DNA of 64,000 nucleotides, taken from positions 152,573 through 216,572 of the forward strand of contig NZ_LITM01000001.1 of NCBI RefSeq assembly GCF_001275675.1. Direction: 5' to 3'. The notes beneath the pieces are model-generated. The model did no database searches and was not told where the DNA came from. It worked only from the letters and a program-made list of their open reading frames with translations. Below are positions 15,955 through 25,934 of the stretch, one piece after another (the stretch's first letter is position 1; every line of letters starts with the position of its first letter). The DNA comes from Lysinibacillus sp. FJAT-14745. Lineage in GTDB: Bacteria > Bacillota > Bacilli > Bacillales_A > Planococcaceae. Position numbers and translations under genes: made by a program.

Positions 15955-16722
15955 GTGAAACAGTTTGATATGAAGATTACTCCATTTGAGGCAGTCTATA
16001 ATTTTCGGGATATGGGTGGTTATAAGTCGAGAGATGGGCGTGTTATTAAGAATGGTTTGATTTATCGTTCAGCAGCACTTGGTAAAATGACGAAAGCAGA
16101 TAAGGAGCTATTTGAAACGCTAGGTGTGAAAACAATTTTTGATTATCGAGACAACCATGAGGCTCAAAATAATCCTAATCCGGTATTCCCGTATGCCAAG
16201 TATATTCAAATACCAGCAAAGGGAAATCACGCTTTTGAGATGCCTACAAATACTGGTGGAAAAGATTTTTATAAGGTTGTAAGCACGGAGATGTTCAGAG
16301 AATTTTATGCACAAATGCCTTTTAATAATGCCTCGTTCAAGGAGTTAATAGTAACGATTCAACATCCTGAAAATTTAGGGCTTGTTCATCATTGTGCAGT
16401 CGGGAAGGATCGAACAGGTATTGGCAGTGCACTTATTTTACTTGCTTTAGATGTACCTGAGGAAACGATAATGGAGGACTATCTAGATACAAATGTACAT
16501 CTACGTCCCTTAGTAGAACGAATGGCTCAGACGATTCAGCAAGATTATAGCGATCGAGAATTACAGCAATTTTATGCCTTAATGTCTGCCCGTGAGGACT
16601 ATTTACAAGCAGCATTTGACGCAATGGATAACCGATATGGCTCTAAGTCGGCTTTTTTAGAGCAAGAATTTGGCTTAACAACAGAAAAACGTAAGCAATT
16701 GCAGGACCATTGCTTACTATGA
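15955..16722 (+). CDS. Tyrosine/serine protein phosphatase (DSP-like, IphP/LipA type)
   Basis: A 255-residue cytoplasmic protein. The catalytic loop is HCAVGKDRTG (about 146-155), a Cys-X5-Arg P-loop. NFRDMGGYKSRDGRVIKNGLI near the start is the family signature, and the FDYRD segment follows. Members dephosphorylate phosphotyrosine or, in some cases, phosphoinositides; the target here is unknown. The GTG at 15955 lies eight bases after GGGAGGTG; another GTG at 15951 is out of frame. It stands alone with its own terminator. Confidence 0.85.
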   Translation: MKQFDMKITPFEAVYNFRDMGGYKSRDGRVIKNGLIYRSAALGKMTKADKELFETLGVKTIFDYRDNHEAQNNPNPVFPYAKYIQIPAKGNHAFEMPTNTGGKDFYKVVSTEMFREFYAQMPFNNASFKELIVTIQHPENLGLVHHCAVGKDRTGIGSALILLALDVPEETIMEDYLDTNVHLRPLVERMAQTIQQDYSDRELQQFYALMSAREDYLQAAFDAMDNRYGSKSAFLEQEFGLTTEKRKQLQDHCLL

Positions 16723-16737
16723 TAAGAAACCAGAAAC

Positions 16738-16771
16738 CCTTTCACATAAATTTGTGAGAGGGATTTTTTTT
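16738..16771 (+). terminator. Terminator after the phosphatase gene
   Basis: CCCTTTCACA and TGTGAGAGGG form the stem, followed by ATTTTTTTT. Confidence 0.85.
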
Positions 16772-16919
16772 GCGTATTATACTAGCTTTACGCAATCTTT
16801 ACTTTACACCCTAAAAATCTATGATAAGATACTATATATTTTCATCCCGTGTTAACAGGCCGTAATTTAACTGCCCGTAAAATCTATCTTTATGAAGCGT
16901 AAAGGAGAAGTGAAAAGTA

Positions 16920-18305
16920 TTGGCAGATACATTAAAAGAAAGTGATATACAAGAGACAAATAAGTTAAGTTTGTTCCAATTAACGTGGCCGATATTCTTA
17001 GAAGTATTTTTATTTATGTTAATGGGACTAGCCGATACATTTATGCTCAGTGCTTTATCAGACAATGCTGTATCAGGAGTTGGTGCAGCCAATCAATATA
17101 TTCATATTGCAATTTTAATACTTGAAGTAGTTGGTAATGGTGCTTCCATTGTTGTATCTCAATATTTAGGTTCAAGGCGCATTTTTGAAGCTGCGAAGAT
17201 TTCCGCTTTAGCAGTAACGATGAATTTGGTCGTTGGACTTATGATGAGTGTCTTATTTTTCTTCTTTTCAAGTCATTTAATGACCATGATGAACTTACAG
17301 GGGGAAGTGCTTAAATACGCTCAAAGCTATTTAATAATTATAGGAAGCTTTATTTTTTTACAGGCAATTATAAATTCATTAGCAGCGATTATCCGTGTAC
17401 ATGGATGGACAAAACAAACGATGTATGTATCACTAGGTATGAATGTGCTACACGTTGTATTAAACTACGGTTTAATCTTCGGTAATTTAGGATTACCAGA
17501 GTTAGGTGTAAAAGGGGCGGCTATTTCCTCAGTTATAAGTCGTGGATTAGCAATTCTCGTGTTTTTCTGGCTGTTTTATCAAGTCATGGAAGTAAGAGTG
17601 AAGCTAGAATATTATTTCGAGTATTCAAAGGAATATGTTCGGAAAATATTAAATATAGGCTTACCGTCAGCATTTGAGCAGGTGCTTTATCAGTTTTGTC
17701 AGATTGTTTTCCTTTATTATGCAACGTATTTGGGCTCAGAGACACTTGCTGCAAGACAGTATGCCATGAATATTTCGATGTTTACGTATTTATTTGCGAT
17801 TGCAATCGGGACAGGCACAGCTATAATCATTGGGCGAAATGTCGGCGCTGGTAAAAAAGATCGAGCTTATCATCAGCTTTGGTCAAGTGTACGAGCCGCT
17901 TTCGCTTTTACGATAACTATGGTTGCTGTTGTGACGATATTCCGTAAGCAACTTATGCACGTTTTTACTGATGATCCAGAGGTCATAGCCATCGGAGCAT
18001 CTGTCCTAGCATTAAGCATTCTGCTTGAAACAGGGCGTACGATGAATATTGTAGTTATTAACTCATTACGTGCCTCAGGGGATGCAAGATTCCCGGTGAA
18101 AATCGGTTTCTTATCAATGGTATGTATGAGCCTCCCGCTCGGCTACTTGTTTGTATTTGTTTTACATTGGGGTTTAGTAGGTATTTGGCTAGCGATTTCG
18201 GCAGATGAATGGATGCGAGCCATTATTGTATACTTTAGATGGAGAAGTCGTAAGTGGGAGCGTTTCGTACTTGTTTCACCTACAGAACTGAAGGAGGCAA
18301 ATTAA
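16920..18305 (+). CDS. MATE-family multidrug/cation efflux transporter
   Basis: A 461-residue protein with about twelve membrane segments in two homologous halves. Features are WPIFLEVFLFMLMGLADTFM at the N-terminus, GAANQYIHIAIL, QYLGSRRI, and GLPSAFEQVLYQ opening the second half. The family exports cationic drugs by Na+ or H+ antiport. The start is TTG behind AAAGGAG. Its stop codon overlaps the ATG of rlmA by one base (TAATG), so the two are translationally coupled. The 5' leader from about 16835 contains paired-looking GGCCG/CCCGT segments, but no known riboswitch was recognised. Confidence 0.88.
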   Translation: MADTLKESDIQETNKLSLFQLTWPIFLEVFLFMLMGLADTFMLSALSDNAVSGVGAANQYIHIAILILEVVGNGASIVVSQYLGSRRIFEAAKISALAVTMNLVVGLMMSVLFFFFSSHLMTMMNLQGEVLKYAQSYLIIIGSFIFLQAIINSLAAIIRVHGWTKQTMYVSLGMNVLHVVLNYGLIFGNLGLPELGVKGAAISSVISRGLAILVFFWLFYQVMEVRVKLEYYFEYSKEYVRKILNIGLPSAFEQVLYQFCQIVFLYYATYLGSETLAARQYAMNISMFTYLFAIAIGTGTAIIIGRNVGAGKKDRAYHQLWSSVRAAFAFTITMVAVVTIFRKQLMHVFTDDPEVIAIGASVLALSILLETGRTMNIVVINSLRASGDARFPVKIGFLSMVCMSLPLGYLFVFVLHWGLVGIWLAISADEWMRAIIVYFRWRSRKWERFVLVSPTELKEAN

Positions 18306-19141
18306 TGGGAGCACTTTCTAAAAGAGCTGCAGGGGCAGCGTTAATGGATAAAAATATAAAGCTTTTTGCTTGTCCGATATGTCAGGAGTCAATGGATGTT
18401 TTTGAGCAAGGTAGATTAGTATGTTCCTCGAATCATTCTTTTGATATAGCTAAGCAAGGCTATGTCAATATGCTGACACATGGTGCTGTTTCTAAGTACA
18501 GTAAAGATCTCTTTGAATCTCGAAAAGCGGTTATTGATAGTGGAATCTATGATGTAGTAGAAGATAAAATCGGAGAGCTAATTGCTAATGCAGAAACCGT
18601 GCTGGATACAGGTTGTGGTGAGGGTTCACATTTAGCCCGTATTATGGAGGGTCAAAAAGGTAACTGTATTGGCATTGGTATTGATATAGCGAAAGAAGGC
18701 ATACTTGCTGCATCCCGACATTACCCAGAGCAAATTTGGTGTGTTGGTGATTTAGCGAAAAGTCCATTTGCAAGATCAAGCTTCGATGCCATATTAAATA
18801 TTTTATCGCCCGCCAATTACGAAGAATTTAAACGGCTATTAACTCACAATGGTTGTGTTGTGAAGGTTGTCCCTCAAAGCAGGTACTTACAGGAGCTTCG
18901 AGCACAATTATATGCAGATTCTACTAAAGAGTCGTATTCGAATGAACAAATAGTTGCTCGTTTTAAAGAAAGCTTTGCCGATGTTAGTGTGGAGCGTATA
19001 ACTTATACGGTACCGCTAGCTACAGAGCTTGTACCGGCACTGCTTGAAATGACACCGATGGGCTGGCATAAAAAAGAGGAAGCCAATATCGAGTTAAATG
19101 AAATTACGATTGATGTTGATATATTAGTGGGAAGAGTCTAG
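18305..19141 (+). CDS. rlmA: 23S rRNA (guanine-N1)-methyltransferase, RlmA family
   Basis: A 278-residue protein. The N-terminal zinc ribbon shows CPIC, then C-SSNH (about residues 20-45). KQGYVNML is a typical RlmA motif. The SAM-binding motif is VLDTGCGEGSHL, and the later LSPANYEEFKRLL matches the family. The enzyme methylates a guanine in hairpin 35 of 23S rRNA; in some species this affects macrolide or mycinamicin sensitivity. ATG at 18305 overlaps the MATE stop codon. Coupling to an efflux pump gene is suggestive but not proof of a shared resistance role. Confidence 0.85.
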   Translation: MGALSKRAAGAALMDKNIKLFACPICQESMDVFEQGRLVCSSNHSFDIAKQGYVNMLTHGAVSKYSKDLFESRKAVIDSGIYDVVEDKIGELIANAETVLDTGCGEGSHLARIMEGQKGNCIGIGIDIAKEGILAASRHYPEQIWCVGDLAKSPFARSSFDAILNILSPANYEEFKRLLTHNGCVVKVVPQSRYLQELRAQLYADSTKESYSNEQIVARFKESFADVSVERITYTVPLATELVPALLEMTPMGWHKKEEANIELNEITIDVDILVGRV

Positions 19142-19220
19142 TTATTTCACATACAATTGCAGTATACTGGTCTTTTCGATTACAATGGGAATAACTATTG
19201 AATAAGGTAGGAATGAAACA

Positions 19221-19829
19221 GTGTATAAATTTATAGCAAATCTTGTAAAAGTGATATTAAAAATAACGGGCTCAAAGGCGCGTGTATATGAGGAGCAAAA
19301 CTTACCGAAGGAAGGTGGGTTTATTATTGCATGTACACATACGGGTTATGTTGATATTTTAAATCTTGGAGTTTCAATGTTTCCTCGAGAAATTCACTTT
19401 ATGGCTAAAAAGCAGTTGTTTGATATAAAAGGTCTTGGCTGGCTAATTGAACGATTAAATGCTTTTCCGGTTGATCGTGACAATCCGGGACCAAGTGTTA
19501 TTAAAATCCCTTCACAGTTATTGAAAGAGGGTAAAATCGTAGGGATTTTCCCATCTGGTACACGAAATGCTGAGGGTTCGGATTTAAAGCAAGGTGCGAT
19601 TACAATAGCGCAACTGTCAAAAGCGCAAATTGTACCAGCCGCTTATGTTGGTGCGCGTAATGCTGGTGATGTCTTTAAACGTGGAAAGGGTTATCTAATT
19701 TATGGCGAGCCATTTTATGTAACGGGTAAGGGTAAAGAAGGGCGCGAGGAATTTACACATCGCCTTGAGCATGAACTGCTGGCTTTAACAGAGGAATTAG
19801 AAAAGCGAATTGTAGCAGAAAAGAAATGA
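19221..19829 (+). CDS. 1-acyl-sn-glycerol-3-phosphate acyltransferase (PlsC family)
   Basis: A 202-residue protein with the acyltransferase motifs in order: HTGYVD (H-X4-D catalytic pair, near 36-41), NAFPVDRDNP, FPSGTRN (glycerophosphate binding) and VPAAYVGA. PlsC makes phosphatidic acid from lysophosphatidic acid at the membrane. GTG start behind GTAGGAATG. A short N-terminal hydrophobic region could anchor it. Bacillaceae often have more than one PlsC-like gene, so whether this is the main enzyme is unclear. A terminator follows. Confidence 0.88.
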   Translation: MYKFIANLVKVILKITGSKARVYEEQNLPKEGGFIIACTHTGYVDILNLGVSMFPREIHFMAKKQLFDIKGLGWLIERLNAFPVDRDNPGPSVIKIPSQLLKEGKIVGIFPSGTRNAEGSDLKQGAITIAQLSKAQIVPAAYVGARNAGDVFKRGKGYLIYGEPFYVTGKGKEGREEFTHRLEHELLALTEELEKRIVAEKK

Positions 19830-19834
19830 CTTAG

Positions 19835-19870
19835 AAAGCACTCAGAATCAAGTTGATTTTGAGTGCTTTA
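19835..19870 (+). terminator. Terminator after the PlsC-like gene
   Basis: AAAGCACTCA and TGAGTGCTTT form the stem with additional pairing inside (AATCAA/TTGATT). The T-run is short. Confidence 0.75.
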
Positions 19871-19875
19871 TCTTC

Positions 19876-19972
19876 ATGCAACAAATGTTTTCTGTGCGAA
19901 AGCGAAGCTAAAGGAATGAATTGTGCTTGCACAATTCAAAATCCGGACGCAATTACTAAGGCGAAATTGATT
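19876..19972. repeat. TCTGTGCGAAAGC-family intergenic repeat
   Basis: Contains TTTTCTGTGCGAAAGCGAAG, a short hairpin GAATTGTGC/GCACAATTC, then CCGGACGCAATTA. This combines parts of the elements at 977-1103 and 5350-5447. Non-coding. Confidence 0.65.
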
Positions 19973-19988
19973 GTAGGAGGACATAAAT

Positions 19989-20453
19989 ATGATTCGAGTG
20001 CTTTTTGTATGTTTAGGTAATATTTGTCGCTCGCCAATGGCTGAAGCGGTCATGCGTGATTTAGTAGAGAAAGAGGACTTGAGTAATAAAATTGAAGTGG
20101 ATTCGGCTGCAACTAGCTCTTGGCATATTGGTGAACCTCCTCACAGAGGTACACAAAATAAGCTAAAAGAATACGGCATCTCAACGGAAGGGATGCAAGG
20201 ACGACAATTACAAAAGGTCGACTTTGGAAATTTTAATTATATTATTGGTATGGATGAAAGCAATATACGTAATATTCGAACGATGCTTGGCAATCCTGAT
20301 TCTCCAAAGATTTTTCGCTTTTTAGATTTAACGGACCATCGAAAAGACGTGCCTGATCCATACTATACAGGAGATTTTCAAGAAACCTATGATCTAGCTT
20401 TAGAAGGCTGTCATGCACTATTAGAAAAAATCAAAGTAGAAAACCAATTGTAA
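19989..20453 (+). CDS. Low-molecular-weight protein tyrosine phosphatase
   Basis: A 154-residue protein. VLFVCLGNICRSPMAEAV at residues about 4-21 carries the Cys-X5-Arg-Ser phosphate loop. The general acid Asp is in VPDPYYTGDFQETYDL. The family acts in the cytoplasm on phosphotyrosine proteins, or on arginine phosphate in the YwlE subgroup. In YwlE, a Thr follows the first Gly of the loop; here the loop reads CLGNICRS with Ile, which favours classic tyrosine phosphatase (YfkJ-like). RBS GGAGG is close to ATG. It stands alone. Confidence 0.88.
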   Translation: MIRVLFVCLGNICRSPMAEAVMRDLVEKEDLSNKIEVDSAATSSWHIGEPPHRGTQNKLKEYGISTEGMQGRQLQKVDFGNFNYIIGMDESNIRNIRTMLGNPDSPKIFRFLDLTDHRKDVPDPYYTGDFQETYDLALEGCHALLEKIKVENQL

Positions 20454-20489
20454 AGTGGCTCTAAGTGAAACAATATTTTGGGATTATCA

Positions 20490-20580
20490 CTGTTGTTGTT
20501 TCCGTTCCGACTTGGGGCGTCCGATGAGACAAATGGCATCCACAACTTTTGGTGATGCAACATTTTTTTACAATTAATGC
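20490..20580 (-). repeat. Family A repeat, decayed copy
   Basis: GTTTCCGTTCCGACTTGGGGCGTCCGATGAG matches the inverted form of the family A right half, followed by CACAACTTTTGGTGATG. The middle is deleted. The rest of the 290-base gap before the YeeI-like gene shows nothing else. Confidence 0.6.
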
Positions 20581-20743
20581 TTAATAAAGTAACCTTAAAC
20601 ATTGGCATATCTAGCTTTACAAGCATCATTTATGTTATTATTTGCAGAGTAAAGATACGATACGTATTTAATTACCATTTACAGATGTGCAGCTGCGCAT
20701 CTATGATTTTTATAAACTTATATATTGAAAGAGAGTGGAAACA

Positions 20744-21463
20744 ATGGGTCGTAAGTGGAACAATATTAAAGAAAAGAAAGCGTCTAAAGACCAAAGCACA
20801 AGTCGTGTGAATGCAAAATTCGGACGTGAAATTTATGTGGCAGCTAAATCAGGCGAACCAGATCCTGAGTCAAACCGTGCCCTTAAAGTTGTTCTTGAAC
20901 GAGCAAAAACATACAGTGTTCCTAAACATATTATTGAAAAAGCAATTGATAAAGCGAAGGGTGGCGGCGATGAAAACTTCGACGAATTACGTTATGAAGG
21001 TTTCGGTCCAGCTGGTACTATGTTAATCGTTGATGCTTTAACAAATAATGTTAATCGTACTGCTTCTGATGTACGTGCTGCATTTGGTAAAAATAATGGG
21101 AACATGGGTGTCAGTGGATCTGTTGCCTACATGTTTGATTCAACAGCGGTTATCGGTTTAGAAGGTAAATCAGCAGATGAAGTTCTTGAAATTTTAATGG
21201 AAGCAGATATTGATGCTCGTGATATTCTAGAAGAAGATGAGGCTGTCATTATTTATGCAGAGCCAGACCAATTCTTTGCTGCACAAGAAGCACTAAAAGC
21301 AGCTGGCATTCAAGAATTTACAGTAGCAGAGCTTTCAATGCTGCCACAAACAGAAGTAGCATTAACTGGTGACGACATTGCGAAATTTGAAAAATTAATT
21401 GATGCATTAGAAGATTTAGAAGATGTTCAAAACGTTTATCATAATGCAGATTTAGGCGAATAA
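20744..21463 (+). CDS. yeeI: YebC/TACO1-family protein (YeeI-like)
   Basis: About 239 residues. [20 protein letters not shown] opens the protein, the form typical of the YeeN/YeeI branch, as opposed to MAGHSKW of Yeb[21 protein letters not shown] and [11 protein letters not shown] are family blocks. YebC-type proteins are linked to transcriptional control and to translation of proline-rich stretches. ATG at 20744 is chosen over GTG at 20735, which overlaps the RBS AAGAGAGTGG. A strong terminator follows. Confidence 0.88.
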   Translation: MGRKWNNIKEKKASKDQSTSRVNAKFGREIYVAAKSGEPDPESNRALKVVLERAKTYSVPKHIIEKAIDKAKGGGDENFDELRYEGFGPAGTMLIVDALTNNVNRTASDVRAAFGKNNGNMGVSGSVAYMFDSTAVIGLEGKSADEVLEILMEADIDARDILEEDEAVIIYAEPDQFFAAQEALKAAGIQEFTVAELSMLPQTEVALTGDDIAKFEKLIDALEDLEDVQNVYHNADLGE

Positions 21464-21477
21464 TATAAACATATGAA

Positions 21478-21509
21478 ACCAGTAGCAAATAAAGCTACTG
21501 GTTTTTTTT
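21478..21509 (+). terminator. Terminator after the YeeI-like gene
   Basis: ACCAGTAGC and GCTACTGGT form the stem, followed by TTTTTTT. Confidence 0.9.
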
Positions 21510-21529
21510 ATTAGGGCACATTCTATGTA

Positions 21530-21618
21530 TAAGCTGATTGGAGTAGTTGCCATGACACCACAAGGAAAGCGCTCAGCCGGAACGGAAATCCCCCCACGTT
21601 ATGGTGATGAAGTATATT
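21530..21618 (+). repeat. Family A repeat, decayed copy
   Basis: AAGCTGATTGGAGTAG, AAGGAAAGCGCTCAGCCGG, AACGGAAATC and CACGTTATGGTGATGAA are in the same order as in family A with the middle missing. Confidence 0.65.
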
Positions 21619-21738
21619 TGGGTAAAAAGGAGAATAATTAATACTTAAATTACGTTTTACCCATTGTGAAAAGTTTAAAATCATAACATAATATAGATTA
21701 ATAGTCATGGTTAATGAAGAGAAAAAGGGGGCTAAAGC

Positions 21739-23481
21739 ATGAAGTTTTCACGTTCAATCCAGGGGAAACTAATTATCATTTCATTAGCATTATTAATTAT
21801 TCCTAGTTTAGTTATAGGTTTGGTTAGTTATAGTAAAGCGAAAAAAGGTATGGAGAATATAGGCGAACAAGTTATCAAAAATAGTGTTCAATCTACTTTG
21901 CAATTAATCGAGCTTGCAAATGAGAGTGTTAAAAGGGGCGACGTTCCTTTGGAAGTTGCACAGGAACGGGTGCGGGAGGCACTTCTAGGGCCAAAGGATA
22001 GTGAAGGAAAGAGGCCAATTAATTATCCTGGAGACTTAGGGAAGAATGGTTATATATATGTTTTAGATGATAAAGGAACATTAACAACCCATCCGACTCG
22101 AGAAGGGGATAGCCTTTGGAACGACAAAGATAGTAGCGGCAATTACTTTATTCGGGAAGTAATCGAAAAAGCACTTGCTGGTGGAGGATTTACACAATAT
22201 GAGTTTGCGCTACCTGGTCAAGATGTATTAGCTCCAAAAATCATTTATTCTGCAAAGGACCCTAATTGGGGATGGATCGTTGCATCGGGTACATATATGC
22301 AAGACTTTAATAAAGAAGCTAATTCATTATTACTCGTTATCGGTATTACATTACTAGGTGCTATCATTATTGGTACAGTAGTTGTCATAATGGTTTCTAG
22401 ACATTTGGCTTTACCAGTGCAAAAATTATCTAAACGCGTACGTGAGGTAGCGAAGGGGAATTTAACTGTAGAAATTGAAAATCTACAACGCTCGGATGAG
22501 ATTGGTCAGTTAAATGAAGGCTTTAATGAAATGGTTGATCAACTGAAAACATTAATTACAGATGTAGATGAAGCTATTGTAGAAATTCAATCGACATCTG
22601 CAAATTTAACATCTGTGGCAGAGGAAACAAACGCTTATGGAGATGAAATAGTAAAAGCGATAAATGAGGTCTCAGACGGCGCAGTAAAGCAAGCTTCAGA
22701 TGCTGAGGATACGAATAGAACTGCCATCGATTTTGCACAGCAGATTGAAGTATTGCATGACAAAAATGAAGTAATGCTTGATGCGTCTCAACATATGAAG
22801 CGATCAAATCAAGAGGGACTAATAAATTTAAATGGCTTAAAAGAGAAATCACATGAGTCTTCAGAATTGATTAATAATGTTCATGCTGTATTTAATAGCT
22901 TAATTGTGAAAGTGAGAGAAATTGAAGGTATTGTTGGTACCATTACCGAGATTTCTGATCAGACGAATCTACTCGCATTGAATGCATCAATAGAGGCAGC
23001 TAGAGCTGGTGAGCATGGCAAGGGCTTTGCAGTTGTTGCTGAGGAGGTACGTAAGCTAGCGGATCAAACATCTGTAGCAACTGAGCTAGTTCGTACAACC
23101 TTAAAGGGAATTGAAAGTGAAACGAATTTAGTGAACGATGAAATGAAGAAAACAAACGTTATTGTTCGTCAGCAAAATGATTCGGTTGCCATAACAGAGT
23201 CATCCTTCAAGGAAATTGAATCGTCCGTAGAGAAAATTATTTCAGTTATTGGGGAAATGACTGCAGGAGTAGAATATTTGAATAGTTCAAAGGATTACAT
23301 TATGCAATCTATCGAAAGTATTGCAATGATTAGTGAGAAAAATGCTGCTGCATCAGAGGAAGTAACGGCATCCGTTGATGAACAGCAGCGTGCCATTCAG
23401 CTTGTAAGTGAATCTTCCAATGATTTAACAGATGAAATAACAGCGTTACAGGAATCTATTAAGCGCTTTATATTAAGATAA
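21739..23481 (+). CDS. Methyl-accepting chemotaxis protein with Cache sensor
   Basis: A 580-residue receptor. TM1 lies at about 10-28. The extracellular single-Cache domain (about 35-195) includes [17 protein letters not shown] and [14 protein letters not shown]2 is near 200-222, followed by HAMP (about 225-280). The signalling domain contains the hairpin tip [20 protein letters not shown] and continues through [15 protein letters not shown]. It transmits ligand state to CheA/CheW. sCache receptors often bind small carboxylates, but no ligand can be assigned. RBS AAAGGGGG. It stands alone, as most chemoreceptor genes in Bacillaceae do. Confidence 0.92.
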   Translation: MKFSRSIQGKLIIISLALLIIPSLVIGLVSYSKAKKGMENIGEQVIKNSVQSTLQLIELANESVKRGDVPLEVAQERVREALLGPKDSEGKRPINYPGDLGKNGYIYVLDDKGTLTTHPTREGDSLWNDKDSSGNYFIREVIEKALAGGGFTQYEFALPGQDVLAPKIIYSAKDPNWGWIVASGTYMQDFNKEANSLLLVIGITLLGAIIIGTVVVIMVSRHLALPVQKLSKRVREVAKGNLTVEIENLQRSDEIGQLNEGFNEMVDQLKTLITDVDEAIVEIQSTSANLTSVAEETNAYGDEIVKAINEVSDGAVKQASDAEDTNRTAIDFAQQIEVLHDKNEVMLDASQHMKRSNQEGLINLNGLKEKSHESSELINNVHAVFNSLIVKVREIEGIVGTITEISDQTNLLALNASIEAARAGEHGKGFAVVAEEVRKLADQTSVATELVRTTLKGIESETNLVNDEMKKTNVIVRQQNDSVAITESSFKEIESSVEKIISVIGEMTAGVEYLNSSKDYIMQSIESIAMISEKNAAASEEVTASVDEQQRAIQLVSESSNDLTDEITALQESIKRFILR

Positions 23482-23487
23482 TCAATC

Positions 23488-23529
23488 AAGGATGTTTGTA
23501 CATAATTCCAGTACAGCATCCTTTTTTTT
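23488..23529 (+). terminator. Terminator after the chemoreceptor gene
   Basis: AAGGATG..TTGTAC pairs with GTACAGCATCCTT, then TTTTTTT. Confidence 0.8.
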
Positions 23530-23565
23530 GTCTAAACGTTAATAAAAGGTAAGGGGGGATCAATC

Positions 23566-24141
23566 GTGAAAAAATGGGTAATAAGATTAGGGGTTATACT
23601 ACTTGGTATTTGTAGTGTTGTTTATATTTGGCTCGGCGAGGAGATGAAACAAGGTGTCCAGCCGGCTGCAAATGGAACAGCTACAAACATGATCATCCTG
23701 GGAGCGAAGGTAAATCCGGGTGGAGTTCCATCGCTTTCTTTGAAAAATAGATTAGAAGAGGCTGTAAAGTATTTGAAAAAGTATCCGCATGTGAACGTAA
23801 TTGTGTCAGGTGGAAAAGGGGGAGATGAAGATCGGACAGAGGCTTCTGTCATGCTTAAATATTTACAGGACAATGGCATTGATACTAATAGAATATTAGT
23901 GGAAGACCAATCTACTTCAACTTATGAGAACTTACTATTTTCTAAAGAACTTTTGCCTAAAGGAACTAAGAAAATCACGATTCTCTCTAATGATTTTCAT
24001 TTAAAGCGTGCAAAATATTTAGCTGAGTCTTTAGGTTTTGAAGTAGATGTCGTTGCGGCAAAAACGCCAAAATCAGTGGAAATAAAGTTAAATCTACGTG
24101 AAAGGGCAGCATTATTAAAAACATATATAATTGGCTATTAA
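23566..24141 (+). CDS. YdcF/DUF218-family membrane-anchored protein
   Basis: A 191-residue protein with one N-terminal membrane segment (about 5-23). The DUF218 core carries NMIILGAKV, VIVSGGKGGDEDRTEA, LVEDQSTSTYENL and ILSNDFHLKRAKY. The fold resembles a Rossmann-like hydrolase, and ElyC/SanA relatives are linked to cell-envelope integrity. The enzymatic reaction is unknown. GTG start behind AAGGGGGGA. It stands alone. Confidence 0.85.
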   Translation: MKKWVIRLGVILLGICSVVYIWLGEEMKQGVQPAANGTATNMIILGAKVNPGGVPSLSLKNRLEEAVKYLKKYPHVNVIVSGGKGGDEDRTEASVMLKYLQDNGIDTNRILVEDQSTSTYENLLFSKELLPKGTKKITILSNDFHLKRAKYLAESLGFEVDVVAAKTPKSVEIKLNLRERAALLKTYIIGY

Positions 24142-24215
24142 ATTGTTTCTTAATAAGATAGATTTGGCATATAATAGAAATATAACGGGGTATATGACAG
24201 GAAGAGGGGATTTCT

Positions 24216-25913
24216 ATGAAAACGTTTAAAGACTATGAATACAGCCGTCCGAATATCGAGGCAATGAAAGAGCAACAATTATCCTTAATTGACCAATTTA
24301 AAAATGCTCAAACGATGGACGGGCAAAGTGACATAATTGAGAAATTAAATGGATTGAGTAATGACTACGCTACAATGGCGAACTTAGTGTACATTCGTGC
24401 TTCGATTGATACGAATGATGAATTTTATCATGCAGAACGCGATTATTTCGACGAGGTAAGCCCTGAGCTAGAAGATGTAACAACAGAATATTATAAAGCA
24501 CTAATTGCTTCACCATTCCGTGAGCAGTTAGAAGAAAAATGGGGTCAGCAATTATTTGATTTAGCAACTTATCAAATTAAAGGCTTTTCACCAATAGTCA
24601 TTGATTTAATGCAAAAGGAGAATAAGCTTGTTTCAGAATACAATAAACTAGTTGCTTCTGCGCAAATTGACTTTAATGGTGAAACATTAACACTTGCACA
24701 GCTTGGACCATATGCGGAGTCTACTGATCGTGCAATGCGTAAGGCGGCAACAGATGCACGCTTTGGCTTTTTTGCTGACCATGAAGATGAATTTGATCGA
24801 CTTTATGATGAGCTTGTCAAGGTGCGCCATGAAATCGCTACTAAATTAGGCTATAAAAACTATGTTGAGCTAGGTTATATTCGAATGAATCGCATTGATT
24901 ATAATGCAGATATGGTAAAGAAATTCCGTGACCAAGTTCGTGATTTAATCGTACCAATTTCCACAAAATTATATGAACGTCAAGCAAAGCGTATTGGTAT
25001 TGCTGATCTTAAGTTCTATGATGAAGCATTGAACTTTTTATCAGGAAATGCTACACCAAAAGGCGATCCGGAATGGATTGTTGCGAACGGTAAAAAAATG
25101 TATGAAGAGCTATCACCTGAGACTGGTGAATTCTTCAATTTTATGATTGACCATGATTTAATGGACTTAGTGGCGAAGAAAGGTAAAGAGAGTGGTGGTT
25201 ATTGTACATTTATTGAAAACTATCACTCACCATTTATCTTCTCGAACTTTAATGGTACTTCTGGTGATATCGATGTGTTAACACATGAAGCTGGGCATGC
25301 TTTCCAAGTCTATTCAAGTCGTAACATCGGCATCCCAGAATATTTATGGCCAACATATGAATCTTGTGAAATTCATTCGATGAGTATGGAATTTTTCACA
25401 TGGCCATGGATGGAGCTATTCTTTAAGGAAGACACAGAAAAATATAAATTCGCTCACTTAAGTAGTGGCTTGTTATTCCTTCCTTACGGTGTTGCAGTTG
25501 ATGAGTTCCAGCATGTGATTTATGAAAATCCGAATATGACACCAGCTGAACGTAAAGCTGCGTGGAAAAAAATTGAGGAGACATATTTACCACACCGTGA
25601 CTATGATCATAATAGCTATCTAGAAGCAGGCGGTATATGGCAACGTCAAGCGCATATTTATGCAAGTCCGTTCTATTATATTGATTACACGTTAGCACAA
25701 ATTTGTGCATTCCAATTCTGGAAACGTTCACGTGAAGAATTTGAAGCTGCCTGGAAGGACTATACTCATTTATGTGGTTTAGGCGGTTCTATGTCCTTTA
25801 CGAAGCTTGTAAAAGAAGCAGGCTTAATTTCACCGTTTGAGGACGGCTGTGTTGAATCGGTCATTGGTGATATTGAAGATTACTTAAATTCAGTAGACGA
25901 TACAAAATTATAG
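24216..25913 (+). CDS. M3-family oligoendopeptidase (PepF-like)
   Basis: A 565-residue cytoplasmic zinc metallopeptidase. The HExxH zinc motif is LTHEAGHAFQVYSSR (about residue 355), and the third ligand Glu is in the ESCEIHSMSMEFF helix. The C-terminal LPHRDYDHNSYLEAGGIWQR matches the family's substrate-binding loop. The family cleaves oligopeptides of about 6-18 residues. Its length is typical of the shorter M3 branch. RBS AAGAGGGG. The next gene is 236 bases away, across a repeat. Confidence 0.9.
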   Translation: MKTFKDYEYSRPNIEAMKEQQLSLIDQFKNAQTMDGQSDIIEKLNGLSNDYATMANLVYIRASIDTNDEFYHAERDYFDEVSPELEDVTTEYYKALIASPFREQLEEKWGQQLFDLATYQIKGFSPIVIDLMQKENKLVSEYNKLVASAQIDFNGETLTLAQLGPYAESTDRAMRKAATDARFGFFADHEDEFDRLYDELVKVRHEIATKLGYKNYVELGYIRMNRIDYNADMVKKFRDQVRDLIVPISTKLYERQAKRIGIADLKFYDEALNFLSGNATPKGDPEWIVANGKKMYEELSPETGEFFNFMIDHDLMDLVAKKGKESGGYCTFIENYHSPFIFSNFNGTSGDIDVLTHEAGHAFQVYSSRNIGIPEYLWPTYESCEIHSMSMEFFTWPWMELFFKEDTEKYKFAHLSSGLLFLPYGVAVDEFQHVIYENPNMTPAERKAAWKKIEETYLPHRDYDHNSYLEAGGIWQRQAHIYASPFYYIDYTLAQICAFQFWKRSREEFEAAWKDYTHLCGLGGSMSFTKLVKEAGLISPFEDGCVESVIGDIEDYLNSVDDTKL

Positions 25914-25934
25914 ACTACTACGTTATGCAATATT

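Noticed and set aside
16775..16919. Riboswitch in the leader of the MATE gene
   Set aside because: Some pairing segments are present, but conserved blocks of purine, guanidine, PreQ1 or other known classes could not be recognised.
18254..18304. Longer start for RlmA inside the MATE gene
   Set aside because: ATG 18305 overlaps the MATE stop as a coupled start and gives the expected N-terminus before the zinc ribbon.
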